From assembly GCA_963853835.1 (NCBI GenBank), contig OY970834.1, forward strand, positions 34,751,257 through 34,815,256: a DNA stretch of 64,000 bases, in the 5' to 3' direction. The notes beneath the pieces were generated by a model. It did not search any database, was not told the origin of the DNA, and was given only the letters and a program-made list of their open reading frames with translations. Position 1 is the first letter of the stretch. Every line of letters starts with the position of its first letter. This document shows, piece after piece, positions 33,991-45,620 of the stretch. Position numbers and translations under genes: made by a program. The DNA comes from Calendula officinalis. Taxonomy: Eukaryota > Streptophyta > Magnoliopsida > Asterales > Asteraceae.

Positions 33991-36916
33991 TGTAATGCCC
34001 TGGAATTTACATATAATTATATATTAATTTAAATTAATTAAATTATGTTTGTATTATTAAAACTTTAATTGTAATAATTATGGTGTGACATTATGTGAAA
34101 TAAAATGATTCATGATTAATTATGTTGTGCTAATTAATAATGGGGTGCGACGTTTCGTTATACAAGTTAATTAATTATTGAGACGTTTATTATTGTGGCA
34201 TTTTATCACCATGACGTTTAATTCCGAGCTTTGATCTTCTTTGAGTTTTACGTCGAGTATAGAGATTTTGAGGCCCGGCCATCTTGGGCATGGGCCGAAT
34301 ATCGAGTGCAGCTAAGTGAGGGCCATTTTCCTTACCCATTTTGATATTGAGGTCGGCTAGGGAGAATGGGTCGAACCCTTGTCCTGATTTTCTTTTTCTT
34401 TGGCTCGGCCAAGAGACCAAAAACCAAACTCATTATTTCTTTTGTCCATAAATCCGGCCTGCTAATTAGTGTGGGAGATGTTGTGGGCCGAAGTTGGTGC
34501 CAAGGGCAGCAGGCTAGATGGCCCGAAGTCTTCCACCATCGTGAATTCGTGATTACGTTTATTCCCCTATCTAATCCCTAATCTTTCCCATCGTTAATCC
34601 CAATCAGCCGCTATCTCGCTCTACTGCTTCCTTCGTCCAAATCCTCCCAAGCAATCTGTCATTTTTCCTTTTCCTTCTTGATTCCTTCGTAAGTCGTGTG
34701 GAGGTATTCTTCCGGTCAAAGGTTGTAGGCTGCCAGTAGAAGATATGTGGTGGAGATTAATCTTGTGGGAAGAAGGTAATGATTTATTAAGGGCTAGCCG
34801 AAATTCTTTTGGTCCCACAGCACTTAGATAAGTCGGTGTAATCCATTCCTTGTTACCTTTCTTTTTTTATCATCGAGCAAACAAGCTGAAGGATTAATCT
34901 GTTATTCTTTTATATGGGGGAAAGTGTGAATTGTGCATGGCGGTGGATAAAGGACCAAGCATTCAAGCTATTATTTGTTTTATTTTAGTCTTCTTTTGGT
35001 GACGGAGGCTGTAGAAGAATTTTAGGCGCAGATTGGGGCAGCAAAATAAGGGAGCAGCCAAGGGGAGCGTGTGACTTTTGGGTGGTAACAAGGTTTGGCG
35101 ATTTGGTGAAGTGTTGTGCTTATTCTCCATTCGTTCTGTGTACCATTGTTTTAATCGGGTTGTTCCTTGCCATGTGTGGTGACCGTTGGTGGGGTTGAGC
35201 CAGGGGTGTTGCTGTCGAGATAGAGCAGGCAGATTACGAGCAGATTAAGAAGACGTCGAGGTTGTGGATTGGTAATCGGGCTCGTTCTTGACTATGGTAG
35301 TTCTCTATGTCCCCGTCTTCGTCGTTTTATTTATTGTTTCTAGTTCCTTACAGGCTAACTGTTTTGGTGTAGAGTATATAGCAGGCTGCGAGTTGTTGTT
35401 GGCAATGTCGAAACCAAGTCTGTGAGAAGTCGAGACTAATCACTGAATTTGTGGGTGTCGGGTTGCGTAAAGATCGCGGGTTTTAATCTAGACGTTTTAT
35501 TAACCGAAAACCGAACCTTAGGGTTCTTGGTTTCCTAAACCGAAAAAGAGTTTTTTTTTTTCCTATAAAGGACCAGATTAATTGTAAACGTGATTCTGAG
35601 TTGTTAATAGTTTTCGGGTGCCTCGGGGATAAAAGGGTTGATGTCGGGAATTAAAACGGGTCTTTAACGTAATGCTGAATTTTTGTCAGAATCTGCCCTC
35701 CGACTTTAAGTCTGTTTTTGTCACTGTTAAAATACGTTTTTGGATTTTTGGCCCGTGCTGGTCTCTAGTTTTCCGTGTCCTCGTTCCGTTGACGCTGACG
35801 TCTCGTCCATCTGATTTGTCATCTAAAAGTTATTGCTATTTTTGGAAATCATCGCAGAATAGTTTCGGTTCAGCTAATCAGTCTTGTGGGTCTGTTTTGA
35901 GCCTTTTCTGTTTGGATCTAGCTTCCGAAGCCTTCTGACAAATTGTAGTCCTCTGAATTATTTAACTACTGTAAAAATTTGAATAATATCTAGCGAGCGG
36001 TTTGAGAGTTATAGGCGTTCCCGCAAAAGTGCTGAGTGCTGTTTAGTTTCTGCTGAAACAACCTTTGAGTCTAATCCTAACCCGAGCTTCCTTGTACATT
36101 GTAGGACCTTATAGGACCTGTTAGAGACGCTCTTCAGTACCGAGGATATTTAGGAGCTTACGGTTATTCGAGGTGGGTAATCTCACTATAAACTTGTACT
36201 TACTTTCGATTCATGATTTTGTGATATGTGTTGTGAATTGTCTTGTTGATTGAGCTTGAGTATTGATTGGGTGATTTATTTGAGTTATCTGTGATTTGAG
36301 TTATCTGGAGCCTGAGTTATCTGAGTTTTGAGTTCTTGAGTTAAAACATTAAACATAATATACTTGAGTTGTCTTGGTACCGAAGAGTACTGGTGCCAGA
36401 CGTTTTGACTCAACACCGAAGAGTACAGGTGTTGAGCCTTGAGTTGTGTGAGGCGGGTCGAGGTTGATCTCTCGTCCCAAGTCACACAAGCGCGCTATAT
36501 AAATTTAAAATCTGAGAAAATAAACTTGAGTAATTGAGAATTGAGTAGAGTCTCTAGAGATCACTTATGTGGCTTGAGTTGTTTGTATTTATTTGTTTAT
36601 TTTGATATTATTCACTCAGCGGTGGCTGACCCCAATCACTTCCCCATTTTGCAGGTACTAGCAAAGGCAAAGAGAAGGTCAATGGTTGATGAGCTGCGTT
36701 TCTATTTTTTTTATATTTGTAGATTTGGATCAAAACATTTATTTCGAGTCAAACATGTTTTGTTTTAAAACCTTTAATTATTCCGCATTTAAACCACGAG
36801 ACGGTTTTATATTTTTATTTATGAGTTGGGACCTTTGAGTTACTTGTACTCTGAGAAAATTAATATATTTTATTAATTAAAATTTTTAAATTTCCTCTGA
36901 TTTTTGGGATGTTACA
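33991..36916 (+). repeat. LTR B of LARD-like element
   Basis: 2926 bp, near-identical to LTR A, ending GATGTTACA directly against Copia pol sequence at 36917. It is the 3' LTR of the array. Confidence 0.93.
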
Positions 36917-39845
36917 TGACATGAATCCTCAAAATCAAGAAGTTTGTCTATTCTCCCATTCCACTGAAGAGCTAAATTGGTTGTGGCACAAAAGGCTATC
37001 TCACCTTAACTTCAAGAATATTTTAAAGCTGGCTAGAGGTCAGCTGGTGAATGGCTTACCACAAATCAAGTATGAAAAGGATAAACTTTGTTCAGCTTGT
37101 GAACAAGGAAAACAACATAAAAGCTCTTTCAAATCAAAGCAATGTTTCTCCATCAACAGCTGCCTACATATGCTTCATATGGATCTGTTTGGTCCTATGA
37201 GTACTGAAAGTCTAGGTGGAAAGAAGTATACACTAGTTATCGTTGATGAATACTCACGATACACTTGGGTTATATTTCTTCGCCACAAAAGTGATGCAGC
37301 TGATGAAATTATCAAGTTCATCAAAAAGATGGAACTTCTAAATGGGTCTAGAGTTAAGATGTTGAGATCAGACAATGGTACTGAATTCAAAAATAGTACA
37401 TTAGAAGACTTCTGCTCAGAAGTTGGGATCTCTCAAAACTTTTCAGCTGCTAGAACACCTTAACAAAATGGTGTTGCTGAAAGAAGAAATAGGACCCCTG
37501 ATAGAAGCTGCAAGAACAATGCTTGCTGAGTCAAACATGCCAAAGCAATTCTGGGCAGAAGCTGTCAACACAGCTTGTTTTACTCAAAACAGATCTCTCT
37601 ACGTGAAGAGACACAAAAGAACTTCTTATGAGATTCTACGTCAAAGAAAACCATACATCGGCTTCTTCCATGTATTTGGTTGTGTGTGTTTCATGTTAAA
37701 TACACGAGATCAGCTGAGCAAGTTTGATGCTAAAGCTGATGAAGCTATTTTCTTGGGATACTCCACTTCATCCAAGGCATACAGAGTTTTCAACAAAAGA
37801 AGACAAACTCTAGAAGAATCTATCAATGTCACTTTTGAAGAACAATCAAAGGCCTTAAATCCCACCTCTGATCAATCATCTGATGCATTTCAAAGGTCGA
37901 CTGAGCCATCAACTGACGATTCTGCTGAAACATTTGTTGATGCCTTGAATCTCTTCGATGTTCAAATAAATGATTCAGATGATACATTCCATGATGCTCC
38001 CACATATCTTGTAGATATTGCAGCTGTGCAACAAGAAATTCCTACAACAAGAGCATCATCAAAGGCAAGACCAAGTTCTAAGCCACCTCTTCCTACTTCA
38101 AGAAGATTAGTTCAAAATGAAGTAAATAATCCTGCTGAGCATTCTGTTGCTCAACAAGGATCAAACTCTCCTGAATCCTCCTCTTCTACAGATGCTCCTC
38201 AATCTAAGTGGACCTCAGAACATCCAATTGAATTAATCATTGGAGATCCACAACAAGGTGTAGTTACAAGAAGTAAGGCATCATGTAATCTCTCCCTATG
38301 GTCGTGCTTCCTAGCAGCTGAAGAACCGAAAAATATTGAAGCTGCTTTAGAAAGCTCCAGCTGGATTCAAGCAATGCAGGAAGAACTCAACCAATTTGAA
38401 GTCAATAAAGTATGGCAGCTGGTACCTCCACCAGCTGGTAAGACAATAATTGGTACTAAGTGGGTATTTAGGAACAAAATGGATGAGGAAGGAGTGGTTA
38501 TTCGCAATAAGGCTAGACTTGTTGCACAAGGGTACAGACAGGAAGAAGGAATCGATTTCGATGAAACATTTGCCCCAGTAGCAAGGCTTGAGGCTATTAG
38601 AATATTTCTAGCCTATGCTGCTTACAAAAACTTCACAGTTTTTCAGATGGATGTGAAGAGTGCCTTCTTAAATGGGAAGCTGCAAGAGGAAGTTTATGTT
38701 AAGCAACCACCAGGTTTTGAAAATCCCAAATATTTAGACTATGTGTTTAAATTGGATAAAGCGCTGTATGGGTTGAAACAAGCTCCTCGTGCATGGAATG
38801 ACACACTCTCTACCTTCCTTCTAGCAAATGATTTCACAAGGGGAAAGATTGATAAAACCTTATTTATTTGCAAAATCAAAGGTGATATCATTCTTGTTCA
38901 AATTTATGTGGATGACATAATTTTTGGTTCTACTGATGAAAAACTTTGTAGACGTTTTTCAAAACTCATATCTACAAAGTATGAGATGAGCATGATGGGT
39001 GAATTAACTTACTTTCTTGGATTACAAATTAAACAATCTAAAAATGGAATTTTTATAAATCAAGAAAAATATATTAAAGATCTGTTAAAGAAATTTGATA
39101 TGAATTCATCATCATCCATGAAAACTCCAATGGCTCCTCCAAATATCTAGATGCTGACTCAACTGGGAAATCGGTTGATGTCACTTTCTATAGAGGAATC
39201 ATTGGATCGTTGCTCTATCTCACCGCCAGCAGACCAGATATTATGTTTGCTACTTGCATGTGTGCTAGGTATCAAGCTGATCCTAGAGAATCTCATTTAA
39301 TAGCTGCTAAGCGAATTTTGAGGTACCTTAAAGGTACTCCAAGCCTAGGTCTTTGGTATGCCAAAGACTCCGGGTTTGATCTAATTGGCTATTCAGATTC
39401 AGACTTTGCAGGTTGCAAAATGGATAGAAAGAGCACCACTGGAGGGTGCCAGCTGCTAGGTAGAAAGCTATTCAGCTGGACAAGCAAGAAACAAAATACT
39501 GTTTCTACCTCTACAGCCGAAGCAGAATATGTTGCTGCTGGAAGCTGCTGTGCTCAAGTCCTTTGGATGAAAAATCGGCTGGTTGACTTCGAAATGAACT
39601 TTTCCAAAGTTCCTATCTATTGTGATAACACTAGTGCTATCGCAATCAGCAATAACCCTGTTCTTCATTCCAGAACCAAACATATTGACATAAGGTATCA
39701 TTTCATTAGAGATCACATTGAACAAGGTGATGTGGAACTTCATTTCATTTCAACAGACCTTCAGCTAGCTGATTTATTCACCAAGCCATTGGATGAAAAA
39801 CGCTTTAATTTCTTAATCAGCGAGCTGGGTATGTTAAATGCTTAA
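36917..39845 (+). pseudogene. pol: Copia pol: integrase, RT and RNase H, broken
   Basis: The region resumes in the GAG-pre-integrase zinc domain (WHKRLSHLNF...CSACEQGKQH). The integrase core shows MDLFGP, RSDNGTEF and the downstream Glu (VAERRNR), i.e. the D,D,E set. RT follows (KWVFRNKMDEEG, QMDVKSAFLNG, catalytic YVDD), then RNase H (SDSDFAGC, STAEAEYVAA, DNTSAI). Three lesions are seen: an in-frame TAA (37461-37463) between the second Asp and the Glu of integrase; a one-base shift shortly after, near 37490; and another shift near 39148 between RT and RNase H. The protease and linker are missing because of the nested element. The third frame (39210-39845) is intact to its stop. Confidence 0.9.
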
Positions 39846-40353
39846 CTCATCTGCTGAAGTACTATCAGCAGATGATGATGTTCACCTTGTCACTTAGTAC
39901 ACTCAGCTGATTAAAACACGTTAAATTTATCGATCAGCTGAGTAACTCATCTCAAAATTATACTTGTCAAGTTTTATCAGTTAAAACGTTTGGTTTTTCA
40001 AAGAAAAGGAATCTTTTAACCCCGTCCACACGTTCTCTGTGGCAAATATTTGCACTCAAGTGGAAATATTTGGCTTTTATGAGGGATTTGACATCCCTGA
40101 CACAGAAACTGCTCCTCTAACCCTTACTGTCAAATCGTACCTGTTTATTCGCACGAAAACCAATATTTCCATAGTTGGTTTCCAACTATCCATTTTTACC
40201 CGGTTTAAATTCAAACAGTTACCCAAAATGGTTCATATTCTCCCTATAAATACCCCTCACCTCTCCTCACTCTTCTCCACTACTCCCAAATAACCACCTT
40301 CAAACTTCTTCCTTTTTCTCTCTCAAAACCCTAATCTTCTTCTTTTCTTAACC

Positions 40354-43300
40354 ATGTCTACCTCCAGAAAAACCCAAAAAGCTTCCCTATCCAGAGATGC
40401 CATCGAGTTTACTCAAAACTCGAACTTGGTGGCAAACACCTCGCCACCGGACAACCTCAAGGACATCTACCGTCTGGTTGGAAAGTTTTTGCGCCATTGT
40501 CTTGTCAGTGGTGCATTCTTGCGCTTCACCAAGAGTTTTTACGAAATCTTGCGTGATTTCTGGATGTCTGCCTCCGTCTCTGGAGACAACATTGTCGCGC
40601 AAGTTGGAGATCATTAAATCACCATTACTGTTGATGATTTCTGAACTGCTTGTGGGTTCAACTACTTGAACCCTACTGAAGAACCTCAGGAGATGAAATC
40701 TGCTGAGGATGCAAAGAAAAGTCTGATCGATATCACTGGATATCGATTGGAAAGCGCTGAGGACAGGGTTCCGATCTTCAAGAAGTCTCAGCTAACGAGA
40801 CCATGGGCCTATTTCTTCACTCATATCATTCAGTGTATAGGCGGAAACCATGGGTCTCAAAACCAGTGCAACTCCAAGCTTCAGATCTTTGATGAAGCCC
40901 TAATCACCGGTCAGCGGATTGATTATGGGAGGCTGGTGTACGAGGAGGTCAAAACCAAGCTCAAAGGAAAGGGAAATCACATCCCTTATATTCGTTTCTT
41001 CACCTTGTGCATCGCTCATGTGATGACCGAGAAGCTGGAGATCGATTACGATGACCTTCCGGGGGAATTTTTCGAGGTTCGTACCTTATCCAACACCATA
41101 TTCAACTCCAAGAAGGAAGCTGGTCAGGATGTTCCCCTCTCCTCGTATATGCTAAAGATCATTGATGATCATACTAGATCCAGGAGGGATCAATCAAAGG
41201 GCACCTTATCGAAGAAATCTGCCCTACAACATGGTAAGTCCTTTCTTCATCTGCAAGGTTCATCGGCTGCTAGTCGTCCGCTAGCTGCTGGTGAAAAGAA
41301 CCCCACTTCCACAGGGATCTCAGCTCCCACAGAGACGGAAGATGAGGCAGAGGATTTCGTTCCTCTGGTGGTAAGGAGACGAGTCAAAAGATCAGCTCAT
41401 CGTCTCACCACTTCTTCTCCCCTCCTCCCGTCATCTTCTCCCACTTCACGTGCTCCTTCTTCTCCTCATCTACAGGAGAGAGGGTCTGCTATCTGTGGAG
41501 AAGGTATGGCTACTGATGATGCTAATGTCGCAATTGCAGCATCATCAGGATTCAGCCAGGATCCACTGGGGCCCATTTTGAGCTCCAGTTTGAGTGGATT
41601 ACGACCAGAAGCTGTGCCAGCATCCGTCGCTGACCCTTCTTCTCATTTTCACTTTTGCAGTGTCTCACTAGAAACTTCTCCTCTTCTCGGAGCTTCTAGT
41701 CGGACACTCCTGGCTGATCACTCTTTTCTTTCTCTTCCTCTTTCACTTCCTCCTGCTGATCTCTCAACAGGTCAGCAGCTTTCAAAACGGCAATTTCGTT
41801 CTTTAGGAGTTAGTGTCGGCTCCACACTTCTGCGTAGCTCCTCAACTGATTCATTATCAGTTGTTGTAAAAAGGGGACAAACTCCACAAGCAACCTCAGT
41901 CTCTCAACAGACTGCTGGTGAAGTTTTTGGCTCATCCCAAGCCACCCGAGAGTCAGCTGCACACACACCACCACCAACTTCTTCATCACTTTCTGAGTCA
42001 GCAGTTGATGACAGATTGACTGGAAACCAACTCAATCTTGAAACTGTTCTTTCTGTTTCCCACAACGTCACCAGCTTACACCAGCTGAAGATCGAGGAAA
42101 CCACCACCGCCGATGAAGGGACAACTGTAGACCCAGTTGTTACTGAGGCACTCACCCAAGCTGCCAGTGATCGCGAACATATTCGCCAACTGAGCTGTGA
42201 GGCAGCTGACCCACTACCCCGAGGACTTTCTCCTCATGTCTCTATACCAGTACAGACGACTGGTGAGACTGAAGCACAAGGTAATCAAACAGCTTATTCC
42301 TTAATGTTTGATTCTGCTGATGAACCCATTCAGCCCTACGACTCGTCTCCTGACGAATCAACAGATGAACCTTGGCTTCAATTTGATTTGACAGCTGATG
42401 TCGGCCCTTCTGACAGAACCCCAGAAGTTTCAGCTGGACCCAACTCACCCTCCACAATTACTGAGCAACCCATAGGAGCTATTCCTCCTAACTCAGTAAT
42501 GACTTCTCCCACAGTTGAGGCTACCACCTCAGCTGGAGACATTCCGGACCCTTCTCCCCAAATTGTCCAAATGTCCCATGCTGGAACCAGCACAGCTGGT
42601 GAAGGCATCCCCACCAAGGCCATTGCTGCCTTGGTGTCTAGAGTTGTAAAATCCCAGATACGTCCTCGGATGGCCATCTTGAGGAAGCAGCTGAACACCC
42701 TTCGCAGGGATGTTCCTCAGCAGTATGCTCAATCCGTTGAAAATCTATCAACGAGTATTGCCTCTCTGCGTACTGAAGTCCACACTGCCACTCCTCAGCT
42801 GGCTCTTCTTTCTGATCAGATTCGATGCAACACCAGCGAGCTCATCAAGCTTCAAGAGCTCACCCAGCGAGAGCTCCGCTCTATTCGAGAATCTGACAGA
42901 ACCGAGAAGGATAGGCTTCTGGCTGAAGCCCGGGCAGCTGAAGCAGAAGTTGATCGACAACTGACCTTGTTACAATCACAGGTCACCCCTCTCATCTCCG
43001 CTGTCGATCGTATTGGCCTTGCTCAAGAAAAGCAGGAATCTCTGCTGGCCAATACTCATAGCCGTCTCGCCAAGGCTATTGATGCTTCTGCTGCTGCTGA
43101 CTCCACTCGGATGGACAAGCTGGAGACTGAGGTTTGTTCGTTAACCTCTCATGTCAATGGTCTCCAAGGCACCTTTGACCTCATTTTGCAGAAACTTAAT
43201 GAGGGTTCCCCAGCTGTCCTTCCTTCTGCTGTACCAGAGAGTACATTGCTTCTTCAGGCACTCTTAGAGGGGGAGAAAGAGCAAGCTACTTCAGCAGGTG

Positions 43301-44439
43301 AACAACAAGGTGAACAAGATTCACAAACCAAAATCACCTCTGCTGTTGGAGCCAATGTACAAGAAGATATTTCAGCAGGTGAAACTCCAAAATCACCAAC
43401 ATTCACCTCTGCTGGAATACAAGAAGAAGAAACCTCAGCTGATGTTCGCATCATTGATACCTTTGAATCAGCTGAGGTCCCACAAGTCCAAACACCGCAA
43501 ATCCAAAACCCTCAGCCCACTATACAGGTGAATCCTCAACCTGCTGAGGGGGAGCTTTCCGATGCCACGATAGCAGCTGTTCTTCTTGAAGAAGCTGGAA
43601 CTGCTGCAGATCTTGAAACAGCTCGCTCTCTTCAAAGAAAAACTCAAGAAGAGCTGTATCAAAGAGCTGAAGCAGAAAGAGCTGAGAACATTAGGTTGTT
43701 CAACAAATTTCTCTGCAAACGTCGGCAAGAAGCCAGAATCAGCAGCATAAGGTGTCCTAAATCAACATCCAGCTCCCCACAAGAAATTATCATTTATAGA
43801 GCTGGAGGGCCCTTAGCTCCTGAAAGGATTTCTCTGAACAAGGTCAGCACTCATTTCAGCTATGATGAATGGAATGAGATGTTAAAAGCTGCCAAGTCTG
43901 CAAAACCATCTCCAAACATTGCAGATCTGGAAACTGAGGCAAAAATCGCAATCTACTCCTTCAAGACTCTATGCGACAAGATCAAGAGATACTCTCCTGA
44001 TTTGGCAAATCGCATACCAGCTGAATTGCGTGAACCTCAAGCTGAGACAGTCAGAGAACCTGCTGGTGAAAGCTCCACAGCAAGAGGGGAGAAACGTAAG
44101 TCCATTCTCCCCGAGCCTTTCGCTGAACCCAGATCAGCTGAGGTTGGGTCTTCAATAATCTATGCTAAACGACCAAGACTCAATCTCTCAAGAACCGTAC
44201 CCACGGGAGTTGAATTTATCCCTGGGCGTATTGTAGCAGAACCCATTTACGGTTTCTGCTATCTGGGTGAAAAGAAGAGGCCTTGCTTCCAAAGAGCTGA
44301 TGAATTAGACTTATGCGATGTTGAGCAGCTTATAGTCTATCACAAACTGCTGAGCTCCTCTACTGAAGAGGGAAAAGAAATGAAGAAACTAATCAACTCA
44401 GCCATCAGCTCAGTGTATCAAGATGTCTTAAGAGAATAA
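40354..44439 (+). pseudogene. Copia third ORF (ORF3), about 1360 codons
   Basis: A frame begins at ATG 40354 (MSTSRKTQKASL) and runs to 44439. Only two in-frame stops break it (40615-40617 and 40642-40644); from 40666 it is open for 1257 codons. SIRE/Maximus Copia elements often carry an extra ORF here, called env-like, but I see no signal peptide or membrane segment that would support an envelope. The first 170 residues look globular (AYFFTHIIQCIGGN; YIRFFTLCIAHVM). The middle is Ser/Thr/Pro- and Ala-rich, low complexity. A coiled-coil-like region (about codons 780-960 of the full frame) is followed by a KR-rich patch (GEKRKS...KRPRL) and a structured C-terminal part. Function is unknown. 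Its openness next to a broken pol is notable. Confidence 0.75.
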
Positions 44440-44652
44440 ATACTTAAGACTATGTTTTTGCTTTATTTTCCTTGTACTTAAACAACTTCATATCAATGGA
44501 AAATTATGTTTGTAATATACTTGTAGAAATACTGTAAAAAGATACAAATAGTCAAAAGAACCCAAAGGGTCAAAGTACATAAGCATTCAGCTGACTAGAT
44601 CAGCTGAATCATTACAGGGTCAAAATTATACAGCTATTCGATTGCATCAAAT

Positions 44653-44662
44653 AGGGGGAGAT
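44653..44662 (+). other. Copia polypurine tract
   Basis: AGGGGGAGAT directly precedes the 3' LTR and is the expected plus-strand primer site. Confidence 0.85.
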
Positions 44663-45620
44663 TGTTAGTCCCAAGACTAAGTAAATAAGATTTGATGATC
44701 AATAGCTAAGAAGAATAAAATCAGCTGAAGTACGTATCTCAGCTGAAACAAGTATATGCAATAAATCTTCAGCTGAGTTAGTACTTAGCTCAAGATGTCA
44801 AGTCAAATCAACAGCAATTCAAGAGTGATCATTCGAAGTCTATGCCCGAAGGACAAAGACAAGAAGAAGACCACTCAGCTGATTGTGGAATCAGCTGATG
44901 GTACCCGCTGCAGATAAAGACTTAGTGAAAAATATTCTTGACACTTTGAATATTTTCCTTTCCCGCTCAAAGAAGAAGAAAACGATGAGGATCTTTTATT
45001 TCGGTAATAGAAGATAAGTTGTCAGAACATCATCGTTTGTCCCTCCAAGCACGTATAGAGAAAGTCAACATCTTTTGTACTATCATAGTACATCTTTTCA
45101 CTGTGCGTCAGAAAAGGTTACAAGAGAAGTTGACACAAAGTACAATTGGGACTATAACGTATGCAAGAGCATTTAATGTCTCCTTGGACAAGTCCACATC
45201 GACGAATAATATGTTTACACGTCGATTAAGTTGTGGACAAAGGAACATGGATCTTGGGCTATAAATAGAGACGTAAATGCTTGCATTTACACACACCTTT
45301 TAGCATTCATAGCACAAGAACATTCTCTGAGAGTTTGTTATTGTCTAGTATTAACTTCCTCATAGTTATTACTCGGCATTCAATATCAGCTGTTGGTATC
45401 AGCTGATATTACTCTCCTTGCATAATCTTTTTAGTTTGAGCTAGTTAAAGTGTCATTTCAAGTATAAAGTTTTAGTTAGTGTGTACTATCTATTTCCGCA
45501 AACTTTGTACTGTATTAAGTTGTTTTAATAAACTTTTAATCATTGAAATCTTGTGTGTTCTTTATTTTTAAGTCTTTACTTAGCCGTAATGCAACACGTT
45601 TGTGTTGTTGGGAACCAACA
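44663..45620 (+). repeat. Copia 3' LTR
   Basis: 958 bp, same termini as the 5' LTR, about 10 differences by eye, nearly all transitions. It contains seven CAGCTG palindromes; one (in CTTCAGCTGAGT) is lost in the 5' LTR by a single change. Confidence 0.95.

Larger units (their letters stand above)
25629..36916 (+). mobile_element. Non-coding Gypsy-type LTR element (LARD-like), truncated tandem
   Basis: The order is: internal 3' part (25629-26649), LTR A (26650-29574), complete internal region (29575-33990), LTR B (33991-36916). The first piece is a near-identical copy of the internal end before LTR B (about 32963-33990). This is the product of a tandem LTR-internal-LTR-internal-LTR array whose left end was deleted with part of Copia pol. 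LTR B ends exactly at GATGTTACA and is followed by Copia sequence. The internal region has a PBS but no gag or pol frame, so the family is a large non-autonomous derivative. LTRs A and B differ at roughly 25 of 2925 sites by eye. The chromovirus-like hairpin before the LTR suggests a Tekay-type partner. Confidence 0.85.
22092..45620 (+). mobile_element. Copia retrotransposon, SIRE/Maximus-like
   Basis: Two LTRs of 958 bp (22092-23049 and 44663-45620) are flanked by the 5-bp duplication GTTAC (22087-22091 and 45621-45625). The order LTR, PBS, gag, pol (integrase before RT-RNase H), a third ORF, polypurine tract, LTR is that of large Copia elements of the SIRE/Maximus lineage. About 11.3 kb of a Gypsy-type non-coding element sits inside pol (25629-36916); without it the element is about 12.2 kb. 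By eye the LTRs differ at about 10 sites, mostly transitions, so insertion is recent. gag and pol carry frame lesions; the element cannot make complete pol. Confidence 0.95.

Noticed and set aside
41904..43728. Minus-strand frames of 66-106 residues opposite Copia ORF3
   Set aside because: Antisense shadows of a low-complexity coding frame; no domain.
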